A stretch of DNA of 64,000 bases from Pyrinomonadaceae bacterium (GTDB lineage: Bacteria; Acidobacteriota; Blastocatellia; Pyrinomonadales; Pyrinomonadaceae): positions 47,327 to 111,326 of the forward strand of contig JAIBCC010000023.1 of assembly GCA_019694395.1 (NCBI GenBank), written 5' to 3'. The notes beneath the pieces were generated by a model. The model saw only the letters and a program-made list of their open reading frames with translations, did not search any database and was not told the DNA's origin. Below, in pieces: positions 9,501-18,700 of the stretch. The position numbers were made by a program, and so were the translations under genes. How positions within the stretch are numbered: the stretch's first letter is position 1; every line of letters starts with the position of its first letter.

Positions 9501-9988
9501 TCATAGTAAACATATAAATTCAAATCCTTAATTTTTGACTCGAATCTGACATCAATCAAAACTGAATCCTGTTCAACATCAGTCGTATAGGTTTTTGTGA
9601 TTTTCCACATTCCGGATTTTGCCGTGTTGATTTGCTGAAAACTCAAAGAATCGGGACGCAGAACTTTGATTTGATGAGTTGCATTATCTTGTTCAGTTTC
9701 AACCTTTTTAGTTTTCGGATTGACCACCACAAACTGCAAAAGATGCACATTTGCAACAGTTACGTCCGGGTAATAAACTTCGGTCATCACGCCTTGCGCG
9801 AGCGTGAACCAAACTTTACTTTTTAAACTTACTGAAGTTCCGATTCCCTGTTTCCCCGCCGTTGCCCATTGAGCATCTTTACCGGGTGCGCCGGGAGCGA
9901 GCGTTTGCGAGACGCAAGGTAAAAGGCAAAAAGTAAAAGTTAAAACTAAAATGAGCAGTCGTAAAAATCTGAGTTTATCTGTGTTCAT
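6551..9988 (-). CDS. Exported GH15 glucoamylase fused to CBM48-like domain and esterase
   Basis: This 1145-residue protein joins three modules. After a Sec signal (1-28) come a glucodextranase-type beta domain (about 38-290) and a GH15 (alpha/alpha)6 barrel (about 320-760). The GH15 catalytic acids are expected in QERWEEKGGYSPST (Glu476/477) and IPEQVWD (Glu709). Residues ~828-912 form a CBM48/AMPK-type beta domain (VEVVGDFTGWKSKG). Residues ~930-1145 form an esterase-D-like alpha/beta hydrolase with nucleophile elbow GASLG (Ser1042) and a probable catalytic His in EAGHNW. The glucoamylase part would release glucose from alpha-glucan ends; the esterase might remove acyl groups. The family-level call is firm for each part. 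A 195-residue exported protein gene lies 6 bp upstream. Confidence 0.92.
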   Translation of the reverse strand: MNTDKLRFLRLLILVLTFTFCLLPCVSQTLAPGAPGKDAQWATAGKQGIGTSVSLKSKVWFTLAQGVMTEVYYPDVTVANVHLLQFVVVNPKTKKVETEQDNATHQIKVLRPDSLSFQQINTAKSGMWKITKTYTTDVEQDSVLIDVRFESKIKDLNLYVYYDPSLGNSGMYDWAQSPVAAAEAESERMDFDGKRTYRKEVINKGILAQDEKNEEQKIASVVLFSSNISELTNGFYGISDGLNQLRKFGKIKDHFYAEKGNAVQMAKIDEPSNFTVSIGFANDDYNLVTALGNADKSLTKGFAKCQSEYEKGWANYVEKLPKVDPKYQVQFNMAAMILKAFEDKTHQGANIASLSIPWGGGANANEVGSSGYHAVWARDLYQVATAFMAVGDKDAATRALDFLFKVQQKTDGSFPQNSWLDGKPINGSLQMDEVAFPLILAHELGKFDKETYAKHIKPAADFIVKNGPTTPQERWEEKGGYSPSTIAAEIAGLVCAAEIAKKNNDLDSANLWLKTADDWQSNIEKWTVTTTGKYSKSPYYVRLTQNGKPDAGEKYEINGVYGMKDEREIVDAGFLELVRLGIKSPDDPVIQNSLKVVDEIIRVKTPNGEGFYRYNFDSYGEPNNGQRWNFDGKWTGKGRIWTLLSGERGQYELAWADLTYQRSLQSAIMRSGRSKKPIENIEGVKLYTSAKSRLDSMLGFANEGLMIPEQVWDSPNIPKNIDKQFVPELKFGEGTGSATPLAWSMAQFIRLAVNLKEGRNLDTPKVVYDRYVLGKREVVNSKEEFRNGLYSECFSQMLKRRGWSSAKLFFEEVGTPLAGVCYLKEKPFYEAIFMYKGMAKTVEVVGDFTGWKSKGIFLKPDPEDLKVVSLPFAPTARVEYKLIVDGKWITDPLNPNKVDNGVGGENSFFTMPDYKPTTWDDRAGDSPNAQDVLRLNSKIYGEREINIYVPDGFEKQPLPVMYLQDGNDYQTYGKSITIQRNLVKANKIKPFIMVFLTPADRNKEYWANDDYAKFLAEEVVPFIDSKYNTIKSRDGRAVFGASLGGITAVNVALKYPNVFGRIGGQSTSFWIDNERIVKDLEKLDGKTEFKFYFDDGNLEGTEDSQKVIKILQDKGFDVTYIESEAGHNWTAWRDRLADAFVAVWR

Positions 9989-9994
9989 CGGTGA

Positions 9995-10582
9995 TTATTT
10001 TTTGATGCTGAATTTTCCTGAATTCCAGATTAAATCGTAGAGTTTCGCGCCTTTTTCGGTCATATCGGTATCAACCGTTTTTTTCTTAAAAACTTCAATG
10101 GTTGTGCCTTTTTGCGGAAGCTCGTAATAATTCTTTTTTGAAAAACTCGGAATCACCTGAGTTGAAATATCAAACCATTTTCCACTCTTGTATTCAAGGA
10201 AATAATTATCGCTTCCCATTTCAAATTCGGTTTGAATTGCCACGATATACGTTCCGTTCGGACGCTTAAAAAGTGCCATCGTCAAACAACTTTGCGCTCC
10301 GTCACAGCCTGATTTCCAATATCCGTTCGCCGTGTCTTCGGTTTCGAGAAAAGTTTCGATATATTCCCTTCTCGCTTTATTACAATTTTTATCGGTTTTC
10401 GGCTCGCAACCTTCCAGAGTAAAATATTTCTGCGGCAATAAATTAAAAAAATCTCGCACTGTTTTCGGTTGATTAGTCTGTAAATCAAGTGATTTTGATT
10501 GTTTAGCAATTGGCTGCCAATTAAATCCACAAACAACAAAACTTAAACAACCAATCAAAAGTGACACAATTATCAGTTTCAT
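9995..10582 (-). CDS. Exported protein of unknown function
   Basis: This 195-residue protein starts with a hydrophobic signal (MKLIIVSLLIGCLSFVVCG), followed by a soluble mixed alpha/beta sequence with three Cys in the mature part (GCEPKTDKNCNKA and SGCDGAQSC) that could form disulfides. I recognise no family. It lies 6 bp upstream of the glucoamylase fusion and 26 bp downstream of a small membrane protein, so the three are probably one transcription unit. A role alongside the glucoamylase is only a positional guess. Confidence 0.7.
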   Translation of the reverse strand: MKLIIVSLLIGCLSFVVCGFNWQPIAKQSKSLDLQTNQPKTVRDFFNLLPQKYFTLEGCEPKTDKNCNKARREYIETFLETEDTANGYWKSGCDGAQSCLTMALFKRPNGTYIVAIQTEFEMGSDNYFLEYKSGKWFDISTQVIPSFSKKNYYELPQKGTTIEVFKKKTVDTDMTEKGAKLYDLIWNSGKFSIKK

Positions 10583-10608
10583 ATTTTTTCTCCTTCAGAA
10601 TCATTTTT

Positions 10609-10803
10609 CTAATTCTGTTTATCTTTCTTTAGATTCAATAGTTTGCGAACGATAAAAAAACCGTTGACTATAAAAATTACTGCCACAAAAATTATTAAAG
10701 TCGTGTTGGTTCCATTTCCCTGGATAAAATTAAATACCAAAAACGGAATCACCAAAACTAAAACGGCAAAGCTGATCAGAAAAATAATTTGTAATGTTTT
10801 CAT
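10609..10803 (-). CDS. Small two-helix membrane protein
   Basis: This 64-residue protein has two hydrophobic segments, IIFLISFAVLVLVIPFLVF and TTLIIFVAVIFIVNGFFIV, and a basic C-terminal tail (RKLLNLKKDKQN). No family is recognised. It is retained as real because it fits snugly between two same-strand genes (gaps of 33 and 26 bp) and has a sensible membrane-protein composition. Confidence 0.55.
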   Translation of the reverse strand: MKTLQIIFLISFAVLVLVIPFLVFNFIQGNGTNTTLIIFVAVIFIVNGFFIVRKLLNLKKDKQN

Positions 10804-10836
10804 TTATTTGCGCTTAAAAATTCTGATTTTCATATT

Positions 10837-12210
10837 TTAATTTCCTATCACAAATTCAAGACGATTATTTGATTGTTCATTAATTTTCTGCATAATTTCC
10901 GAGATTTTCTTTAAATCTTTCTCATAAATTGAAAAACGATATGTTACTCCCTCAAGACAAGTTGCTGTAAACTCTCCGTTTTTATCGGTTTTCAGCCAGA
11001 CAAAATCTTCAAAATCGTGTCTTGCCTGATTACTGACATAAACCGTAATTCCAGCCACTGGACTTCCATCTTTTTTTATAACTTTTCCTTTCACAATTAT
11101 TTGTTTCAAAGGCGGCGGCAAAGTTATGTCGAAACCACTCAATTTTTGTCCATATCCTAAATTTATCAAAGCTGCATTTTTAGAATCAGTTGAATTCGGA
11201 TAGAAATTTTTTGAATACGGGTTGTTTTTGTCAGGTTGAGTTAAATCTAAATTTATTCCTAAAAAATATTCTCCTTTCGGGATTCCCTCAAATTCATAAA
11301 AACCTCTGTTATCCGTATCAGTCCCAATATATTGAATATTATTATCGGGATTATTGACTATTTCCTTTGTGATCAAAGTAACCCGAACTCCTTTGCCAAC
11401 AGGGTTTCCCTGAAAATCTGAAACTTTGCCTTTGATTCTGCCATCAACTCTGGTTGCAATATTTATAAAATCGGGGCAATCTCTGTTTGTTACAGAATAG
11501 TTCAAATTCACCTTTTGCTTTTCTGTCCACCCCCAGGAATCATCTCCTACTTTGTGAGTTGTGGGCAATTTTACCTCAAGTTTATAACTTCCCGTTTTTA
11601 TATTCACAAATCTGAATCTTCCATCTTTATCAGTAATTGATTCATAGATATTACTACCGTTTTTAGCTATCACTTTGATATTAGACATCGGGACATTTTC
11701 TTTGTATTCGAGCAAGATTCCCCGAACTATTTCCTCAACTCTTCCATAAATTCTTGGTTTGAAATTGCCTTTTGCCAAAGAGCGTAAAACAGCAATTTCA
11801 TCCTCTTTATTTTCAGTAAACCTTGTTCGGGTGCAAATGTCAGTATTGTAAAATCTCTTTTTTTCGCCATCGTCGTAGGCATAAACTAAATATTGTTCTC
11901 CCTTCTGAAACTCTATGCCGCACGCTGTTCCCTGACTGCTGCTAAAAATATCAATTTCATTACCTTTGACTCCCTTAAAAGCTTCATTAACAGAAAATGT
12001 TGTTTGTAAATCATAACGATTATATTCATACCCGAATTTTCTACTATCTACCGAATTTACAGATTTAACAGTGCCGACAAAAATAACTGGAGTTTTTCTG
12101 AACTCCGTTGTTGGTTTTTCTCTTCCCATACATTCACAGGCTTTTGCATTCTCAAAACCAAACAAAATCAGAACCAATAAAAAGACCGAGCAGAAAAATT
12201 TTATTCGCAT
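10837..12210 (-). CDS. Exported TIMP/NTR-like protein with carboxypeptidase-regulatory-like repeats
   Basis: This 457-residue protein starts with a signal peptide ending near NAKA. The mature N terminus begins with CECMGREKPTTEFR, resembling the TIMP/netrin (NTR) fold, with further Cys in GTACGIEF and TDICTRTR. Then come about three carboxypeptidase-regulatory-like beta sandwiches, for example IYGRVEEIVRG, GRIKGKVSDFQGNPVG and VKGKVIKKDGSPVAGITVYV. Such proteins are common surface or periplasmic adhesion or carrier modules; the specific partner is unknown. I chose ATG 12208-12210 over an upstream TTG because a GGAT ribosome-binding element precedes it. Confidence 0.78.
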   Translation of the reverse strand: MRIKFFCSVFLLVLILFGFENAKACECMGREKPTTEFRKTPVIFVGTVKSVNSVDSRKFGYEYNRYDLQTTFSVNEAFKGVKGNEIDIFSSSQGTACGIEFQKGEQYLVYAYDDGEKKRFYNTDICTRTRFTENKEDEIAVLRSLAKGNFKPRIYGRVEEIVRGILLEYKENVPMSNIKVIAKNGSNIYESITDKDGRFRFVNIKTGSYKLEVKLPTTHKVGDDSWGWTEKQKVNLNYSVTNRDCPDFINIATRVDGRIKGKVSDFQGNPVGKGVRVTLITKEIVNNPDNNIQYIGTDTDNRGFYEFEGIPKGEYFLGINLDLTQPDKNNPYSKNFYPNSTDSKNAALINLGYGQKLSGFDITLPPPLKQIIVKGKVIKKDGSPVAGITVYVSNQARHDFEDFVWLKTDKNGEFTATCLEGVTYRFSIYEKDLKKISEIMQKINEQSNNRLEFVIGN

Positions 12211-12261
12211 ATTTATATCCAAACCATTGATAAATTTTTCATAATCCTATCATTTAACACA

Positions 12262-12293
12262 AAAATAGCCCACCAAATTTGATGAGCTATTTT
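12262..12293 (-). terminator. Terminator between Tricorn-like and NTR-like genes
   Basis: On the minus strand AAAATAGC (12293-12286) pairs with GCTATTTT (12269-12262), and the inner CATC/GGTG region extends the stem; TTTTTGTG follows. It lies 45 bp after the stop of the Tricorn-like gene. Confidence 0.65.
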
Positions 12294-12337
12294 CACTAAC
12301 ATTTCCCATCCGCTAACGCAAATAGTTCTGATTAATA

Positions 12338-15300
12338 TTACGGCTTTTGATAATTCGGAAAAGCTCCATTAGCCGGTTTCTTGACCGGATTCTGCTGAGC
12401 GGCTTTAAGAGTTACTTCAACCGCTTTTTCCAGTTGCGAATCACGTCCTTGCCGCCACATTACAGGATCAAGGTCAACCTCAATATCAGGTGCAACGCCT
12501 TTATTTTCGACATCAAGCCCGCCTTGAAGATTACGGAAAGCAACACGCGGAGCAGTTACGCCGCCGCCGTCAATCAGAGTCGGATAGTTGTAAATTCCAA
12601 CCAATCCGCCCCAAGTCCGTTTGCCCACCAACGTGCCGATTTTCGCCTGACGGAAAAGCCACGGAAGCGCATCGCCGCCGCTCGATGAATATTCGTTGAT
12701 CATCATCGTTTTCGGTCCTTGAATCGAATGGACAGGCGTTTGGAAATCTTCACCTTCGCGGGTTGACCAGTAATTCCAAAGTTGTCGGCGCATAACATCA
12801 ATAAAATAATCCGCCGCACTGCCGCCGCCGTTGAAACGTTCATCAACGACTATTCCGTCTCTATCAATCTGGGCAAAATAGTAGCGGTTAAAATTGGTGT
12901 AACCTGCGCCGCCCGTATTCGGCAGATAGACATAACCGAGCTTGCCGCCGCTCAGTTCAGAAACTTTGCGCCGATTTCCTTCGATCCACGCTAAGTTTCG
13001 CAAACCGCCTTCATTGGCAACAGGAACAACCGTTACATTTCTTGAATCTTTGCCATCAGGATTTACACCAACTTTTATCACAATTTGTCTTCCGGCGGTT
13101 TCTTCAAAAAAGCGGTAAACATTATCGGTTGCTTTCAAATCTCGCCCGTTGACTGCCAGTAAATAATCACCTTCTTTGACGTTTACTCCGGGTTGAGTCA
13201 ATGGCGCAATCGTGCCGGGATTCCAATTTTCGCCATCGTAAATTTTGGCAAAACGATAACGCCCGTTTTCGATTTTGTAGTCTGCACCGAGCAATCCGAC
13301 TGTATATCTTGTCGGATTCGGCACATCTCCGCCCGTTGAATTATGGTGTCCGACGGTCATATTGCCGAGCATTTCCTGGAAAAGATAATTCAAATCGGAG
13401 CGAGTTGCTACGGAATCAAGAAAAACTGCATATTTCTTTTCAGCCGCCGCTAAATCCAAACCATGAAAGCCGGGGTCGTAGAAAAAGTCGCGTTGGATGC
13501 GCCACGCTTCGTGATACATCTGTTTCCATTCGGCTCGCGGATCAATTTGCACTTCCATATCGCCGACGTTGACAACACCTTCGCCCGGTTTCGGCGGTAA
13601 AAATGTGGACATGATCGTAAAGCGTCCGGGGAACTGCCCCAATAACATTTTTTCGCCATTGGCGGAAACGTCAAAAAGCGTGACGTTGTCCTGAATTTTT
13701 TCAGCTTTGCGGCTGCTGATGTCAAAACGATGAAGCGTTAAACCCGGAAGAGTTTGCAAAGCAGTTCCGTTTGGCGATTGGGCTTCGAGTAAAAAGATAG
13801 TTCCGGCGCGTCCAACATATAAACCTTGATAACTGCGAGCCGCCATCGGTAAAGCAACAATTCGCTGCAAAATCTTGTCAAAATCAATTTTTACTGCAAC
13901 GGGTTCGGGTTTTGCTCCCGGCGGTTTCGGCGTGGCAGTTTTGTCATCTTGTGCTTTTTCTTCGTCGCTTTCAGGCGCAAGCGGTGACGGATCATCATTT
14001 TTCAAAACAACTGCATAAACGCTTCGTGATGTTTGAAACGGAAACCCCGACATATCAAGCCAGCCCGTCGTTGGTCCCGTGTCGGTGCTGGCGGTGAAAT
14101 AGATGTATTTACCATTTTTATCAAAAGCAGGAAAACGCGCATCGCTCAAACCATCGGTAATTTGCGAAGATTTTCCTGTTTCGACTGAATACACAAAGAC
14201 AGCCGAGAGACGATTTTTCAGTTGTTTTGAATAGACGATCCATTTATTATCCGGCGACCAATTGGCATCTGTCACAGGAGAAGCGGTCGGACTTTCAAAA
14301 GGATTCGTATCAACTTTGACCGGAGTTCCTTTATCAATGTCCACATACCAGAGGTTCAAACGCTTATCCGAATAGGAGATTTTCTTGCTGTCGGGCGACC
14401 ATTTCGGTGTGTAAAAATACGATGGCGGATTGCCAAGATTGATTTTTTTAACCTCACCCATTCCATCCTGACCACGCAAATGGAGCAGATATTCGCCGGA
14501 TTCGTCCGAAAAATAAGCGATCCATTTGCCATCAGGCGACCAAGCCGGATCGCGGTCAGCCACACCCGAAGAATTGGTCAAATTTCGTGCATTTCCTTTT
14601 TCAAACGGAACGCTCAAAATTTCGCCACGAGCCTCAAAAACGGCTCTCGCTCCGGTTGGAGAAATCGAAGCGTTGGCGATTCTTCCCGCAACTTTTTCAT
14701 AGCGCGGACGAACCTGCGGTAAATCTCCGTTGAGAGTGATATTGACTTTATTAGATTTACCCGATTTTGGATCGAATAAATTGATCGAGCCAAATTGTTC
14801 GTAAACGATCATTCCGGCATTTGCCGAAGCGGTCTTTAAATCCAATCCCGTATTCGGAACTGCTTCCGTAACTTTTTTGGTTTTGGTGTCAAAAGAATAA
14901 AGCGTCGTATTTTTGCCGTTACGGTCAGACAAAAAATAAACCTTGTCGCCAACCCACATCGGCGTGTAGTCGTTGGAATTTTGTTTGGGAATTTCTTCGA
15001 CGGCTGAATCCGCTAGATTGCCAAGCCAGATTTTAGTCGTCCGTCCGCCGCGATATTTTTTCCATTGGGCAAATGCCGGAGCAAGCGGCATATAGGCGAT
15101 TTTTGTTCCATCGGGCGAAAAAGAAGCCTGTCCTCCCGCCATCGGAAACGGCAATTCGTTTGGTAAACCTTCGCCTGTGACAGGCATGGTGAACATTTTC
15201 GGAGTGGGCATTGCACTATACTGATTAGAAAGAAAAACGACCGATTTTCCGTCAGGAGTCCAACCGATAACCGCATCGCCGCCCGGATGATAAGTGATGC

Positions 15301-15601
15301 GTTTCGGCTCTCCGCCATTGGCAGGCATCACATAAACATCTACATTGCCGTCGTATTCGCCCGTGAAAGCAATCCAATTTCCATCAGGTGAAAAATACGG
15401 ATTGCTTTCCACGCCAACTCCTGAAGTCAGACGTTCTGCACTTCCGCCCTCACGCGCAACTTTCCACAAATCTCCTGCATAAACAAAAACGATATGCGTT
15501 TGATTAACCGTCGGCTGACGAAAGATCATCGGTTTATCGCCTTGAGCGAAAGCGGAAGAAGCGAAAATTAAAACCAAAATTGTTAAGAAAATGTTCTTCA
15601 T
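12338..15601 (-). CDS. Tricorn-like S41 peptidase, copy 1
   Basis: This 1087-residue exported peptidase has a Sec signal (MKNIFLTILVLIFASSAFAQ). Two sets of PD40/WD40-like beta-propeller repeats follow, such as NPYFSPDGNWIAFTGEYDG and DPAWSPDGKWIAYFSDESG. A Pro-rich linker with ATPKPPGAKPEP comes next, then the Tricorn core domain, a PDZ-like domain (VKEGDYLLAVNGRDL) and the S41 catalytic domain. The nucleophile is probably the central Ser of NEYSSSGGDALPW. The family trims oligopeptides. The start was set at the ATG before the signal peptide; upstream in-frame sequence overlaps an inverted repeat. It is a tandem paralogue of the next gene to the right. Confidence 0.93.
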   Translation of the reverse strand: MKNIFLTILVLIFASSAFAQGDKPMIFRQPTVNQTHIVFVYAGDLWKVAREGGSAERLTSGVGVESNPYFSPDGNWIAFTGEYDGNVDVYVMPANGGEPKRITYHPGGDAVIGWTPDGKSVVFLSNQYSAMPTPKMFTMPVTGEGLPNELPFPMAGGQASFSPDGTKIAYMPLAPAFAQWKKYRGGRTTKIWLGNLADSAVEEIPKQNSNDYTPMWVGDKVYFLSDRNGKNTTLYSFDTKTKKVTEAVPNTGLDLKTASANAGMIVYEQFGSINLFDPKSGKSNKVNITLNGDLPQVRPRYEKVAGRIANASISPTGARAVFEARGEILSVPFEKGNARNLTNSSGVADRDPAWSPDGKWIAYFSDESGEYLLHLRGQDGMGEVKKINLGNPPSYFYTPKWSPDSKKISYSDKRLNLWYVDIDKGTPVKVDTNPFESPTASPVTDANWSPDNKWIVYSKQLKNRLSAVFVYSVETGKSSQITDGLSDARFPAFDKNGKYIYFTASTDTGPTTGWLDMSGFPFQTSRSVYAVVLKNDDPSPLAPESDEEKAQDDKTATPKPPGAKPEPVAVKIDFDKILQRIVALPMAARSYQGLYVGRAGTIFLLEAQSPNGTALQTLPGLTLHRFDISSRKAEKIQDNVTLFDVSANGEKMLLGQFPGRFTIMSTFLPPKPGEGVVNVGDMEVQIDPRAEWKQMYHEAWRIQRDFFYDPGFHGLDLAAAEKKYAVFLDSVATRSDLNYLFQEMLGNMTVGHHNSTGGDVPNPTRYTVGLLGADYKIENGRYRFAKIYDGENWNPGTIAPLTQPGVNVKEGDYLLAVNGRDLKATDNVYRFFEETAGRQIVIKVGVNPDGKDSRNVTVVPVANEGGLRNLAWIEGNRRKVSELSGGKLGYVYLPNTGGAGYTNFNRYYFAQIDRDGIVVDERFNGGGSAADYFIDVMRRQLWNYWSTREGEDFQTPVHSIQGPKTMMINEYSSSGGDALPWLFRQAKIGTLVGKRTWGGLVGIYNYPTLIDGGGVTAPRVAFRNLQGGLDVENKGVAPDIEVDLDPVMWRQGRDSQLEKAVEVTLKAAQQNPVKKPANGAFPNYQKP

Positions 15602-15619
15602 AATTTTTCCTGTTTGACT

Positions 15620-15746
15620 GGAACGCAAGCGACTCGCTTGCACGGACGCATGGCGTTCGCAATATGCCGAGTTGTAATTCAACTTGAATTTTAGCAAAGA
15701 CTGTTAGCGTGTTCGCACACGCTTGCAAGCGAGTCGCTTGCGTTCC
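15620..15746. repeat. Perfect 23-bp inverted repeat between the two Tricorn-like genes
   Basis: Positions 15620-15642 and 15724-15746 are exact reverse complements over 23 bp. Each arm contains the 17-bp palindrome GCAAGCGACTCGCTTGC or its complement, and the element is richer in GC than its surroundings. The layout suggests a miniature non-autonomous mobile element or REP-like unit in the 148-bp gap between the paralogues. The left arm ends 19 bp before the start codon of copy 1. Confidence 0.85.
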
Positions 15747-15749
15747 CAA

Positions 15750-18700
15750 CTACGGTTTACCCAATCCCGTTCCTTTCTGATAATTCGGATACGGCGGACG
15801 TTTATATTCTTTCGGCGGATTTTTCTTGAGTTCTTCCAAGCACCATTCGACAGCTTTTTCGAGCTGCGGATCGCGTCCCTGCCGCCACATTGCGGGATCG
15901 AATTCGACTTCAATATCGGGTGCAACGCCGACATTTTCGACTTCCCATTCGCCGTTCAGTCCATAAACCGCACCGTTTGGCGAGGTGATACTGCCGCCGT
16001 CCATCAAAGGCTGCATTCCCGAAGCGCGAACCAATCCGCCCCAAGTCCGTTTGCCGACCAATGCGCCGACCTCTAATTTTTTGAAAAACCAGGGCATCGC
16101 ATCACCGCCCGAACCGGCTAATTCATTGATCAGCATTGCTTTTGGTCCGTAAATTCCTCCGGCGGGAACGTTCCAGTCTTTGCCGCTGCGAAAAGCGATT
16201 TTGGCAAGCTGCGCTCTTTTCAGATATTCAACCACGTAATCCGCCAATAGTCCGCCGCCGTTGAAACGCTCGTCAATGATTGCGCCTTGTTTATCGGTTT
16301 GAGCAAAGAAATAGCGTTGAAAATTTGTGAAACCGGGACCGCCCGTATTCGGCATGTAAACATAACCGAGTTTGCCGCCGCTCAGCTCGGAAACTTTGCG
16401 CCGATTGTCTTCGATCCAAGCCAAACTTCGTAAACCGTTTTCACTGGCAGTCGGAACAACCGTCACATTGCGCGAACCTGTGCCGTCGGGATTTGCACCG
16501 ACTTTGATGACGACTTGTTTGTTCGCAGTGCTTTCAAAGAATGAGTAAATGTTATCGGTTGATTTCAAATCGCGTCCGTTGACGGCTAACAAATAATCAC
16601 CCGCTTTGACATTGACTCCCGGCGCAGTCAATGGCGCACGTGCATTCGGATTCCAGTTTTCGCCGTTGTAAACGCGGGCAAAGCGATAACGCCCGTTTTC
16701 TATTTTGTAATCCGCACCAAGCAGTCCGCCCGGCACAAAATTAGCTCGCGGTTGATCTCCGCCGCGAATAAAAGTATGCCCAACACCGATTTGATTGACC
16801 ATTTCGGTAAAGAGATAATTCAAATCATCACGGTGCGCGACTGCTTGCAGATATGGCTCATATAGTTTTTTCGCTTTTTCCAGATCAAGTCCGTGCGTGT
16901 TCGGATCATAGAAAAAGTCCCGGTCGCCGCGCCAAACTTCATTGAACATCTGTTTCCATTCGGCACGCGGGTCAATGTAAACTTCCATATCAGAAGTTTT
17001 AACTACACCTTCACCCGGACGCGCCGGAATCGTGGTCGAAACAATATTCCAGCCCGGACCTTGCGAAAAAATCATTTTTTCGCCATTGGCAGAAACTTTA
17101 AAAGCACCGATTCCGGTTTTTACTTCTTCAATTTTGCGTTTTTCCAGATCGAATTTTTGCAGAGTCAAACCGAAGCCGCCGCTTTGGGGAATTTCCAAAA
17201 GATAAATGATTCCGGCTTTTCCGGCATAAAGTCCGTTGTAATCACGATTCGGAATTTGCGGAATCGCAATCACGCGCTGATCAATTCCGTCCAAATCAAT
17301 TCGGGTCGGTTCGGCTTCTTTCTTTGGAGCAGGTTTCGGCGTTTCAGCAGGCTTTTCTCCGCTTGGACTCGCACTTGGAGTTGGGGTTGCAGAAGGTTTC
17401 GGCTCCTCTTTTTTCTCTTCCTGAACTTTTTCCTCATCGCTCTCAGGGGCGAGCGGCGAAGGAATATCATTTCGCAAAACTATTGCGTAAACGCTCCGCG
17501 AAGATTGATGATCAATTCCCGAAAGATCGGCAAAACTGATCGCCGGACCGACATTAGTGCTGGCGGTAAAAAAGACGTATTTGCCGCTTTTATCAAAAGC
17601 CGTGAAACGCGCATCGCCCAAACCGTCCGTGATTTGATTTGCTTTATTGTTTTCCAACGAGAATAAATAAACCGCCCGCAGACGATTATCCAACTGTTTG
17701 ACGTAGGTCAGCCATTTGCTGTCGGGCGACCACGAAGGCTCTAAAACATCTACTAAATCGCCGTAAGTATTGGTATCAACTTTGGTATTCGTGCCTTTTT
17801 CCACATCCAGATACCAGAGATTTACGCGCTGATCGTTGTAAGCGATTTTTTTGCTGTCGGGCGACCAGACGGGATTTGAATAAAAGTTCGGCGCATCGCC
17901 AAGTGCAAATTTTTTGACCTCGCCCATTCCCGTTTGGTCACGCAGATTGAGCATATATTCGCCTGATTCATCGGAAAAATAAGCTATCCATTTGCCGTCA
18001 GGCGACCAAGCCGGATCGCGCTCCATCACGTTTGGAGTGTTGGTCAAATTTCTCGCATCGCCTTTGTCAGCAGGAGCAGAAATGATTTCGCCGCGAGCTT
18101 CAAAAACCGCGCGTGCGCCAGTTGGTGAAATTGCAAAATTAGCGATTCTGCTTCCGACCTTTTCGTAACGCGGACGAACGCCGGGAAAATCTCCCGCTAC
18201 GCGAATATCAATTTTCTTTGGAGTTTTTGCCCCTGCTTCAATCGTGAAAATCGTCCCGAATTGCTCATAAACGATTGCGCTACCGTTACTCGAAGCATAC
18301 TTAATATCAAGCCCTTTATTGTCAACAATTTGCTCAACCTTTTTCGATTTTGTATCAAACGAAAAAAGCGAAACTACGCCGCCGCTGCGGTCTGACAAAA
18401 AATAAACTTTGTCGCCGATCCACATCGCGCATTTGTCGTTGGAATTTTGACGCGGAATTTTTTCGATAGTTGAATCAGATAATTTGGCAATCCAAATCGG
18501 CTGAGTTTGTCCGCCGTTGTAGCGTTTCCAATCGGGCTGCCATTGCGTCAAAGGCTCATACGCCGCAAAATTCCCATCCGGCGAAAGCGTTCCACGCTCA
18601 ACCATCGGGAGCGGAATTTCTGTTGCTAATCCTTCGCCGCTGACCGGAATTGTGTAGAGCCGGAAGAAATTGGCGTAGCTGTTCATATTTGAGGTGAACA

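Noticed and set aside
16893..17666. 257-codon plus-strand frame
   Set aside because: It lies wholly opposite the Tricorn-like gene, and its composition (Phe/Arg/Asn-rich) is that of an antisense shadow.
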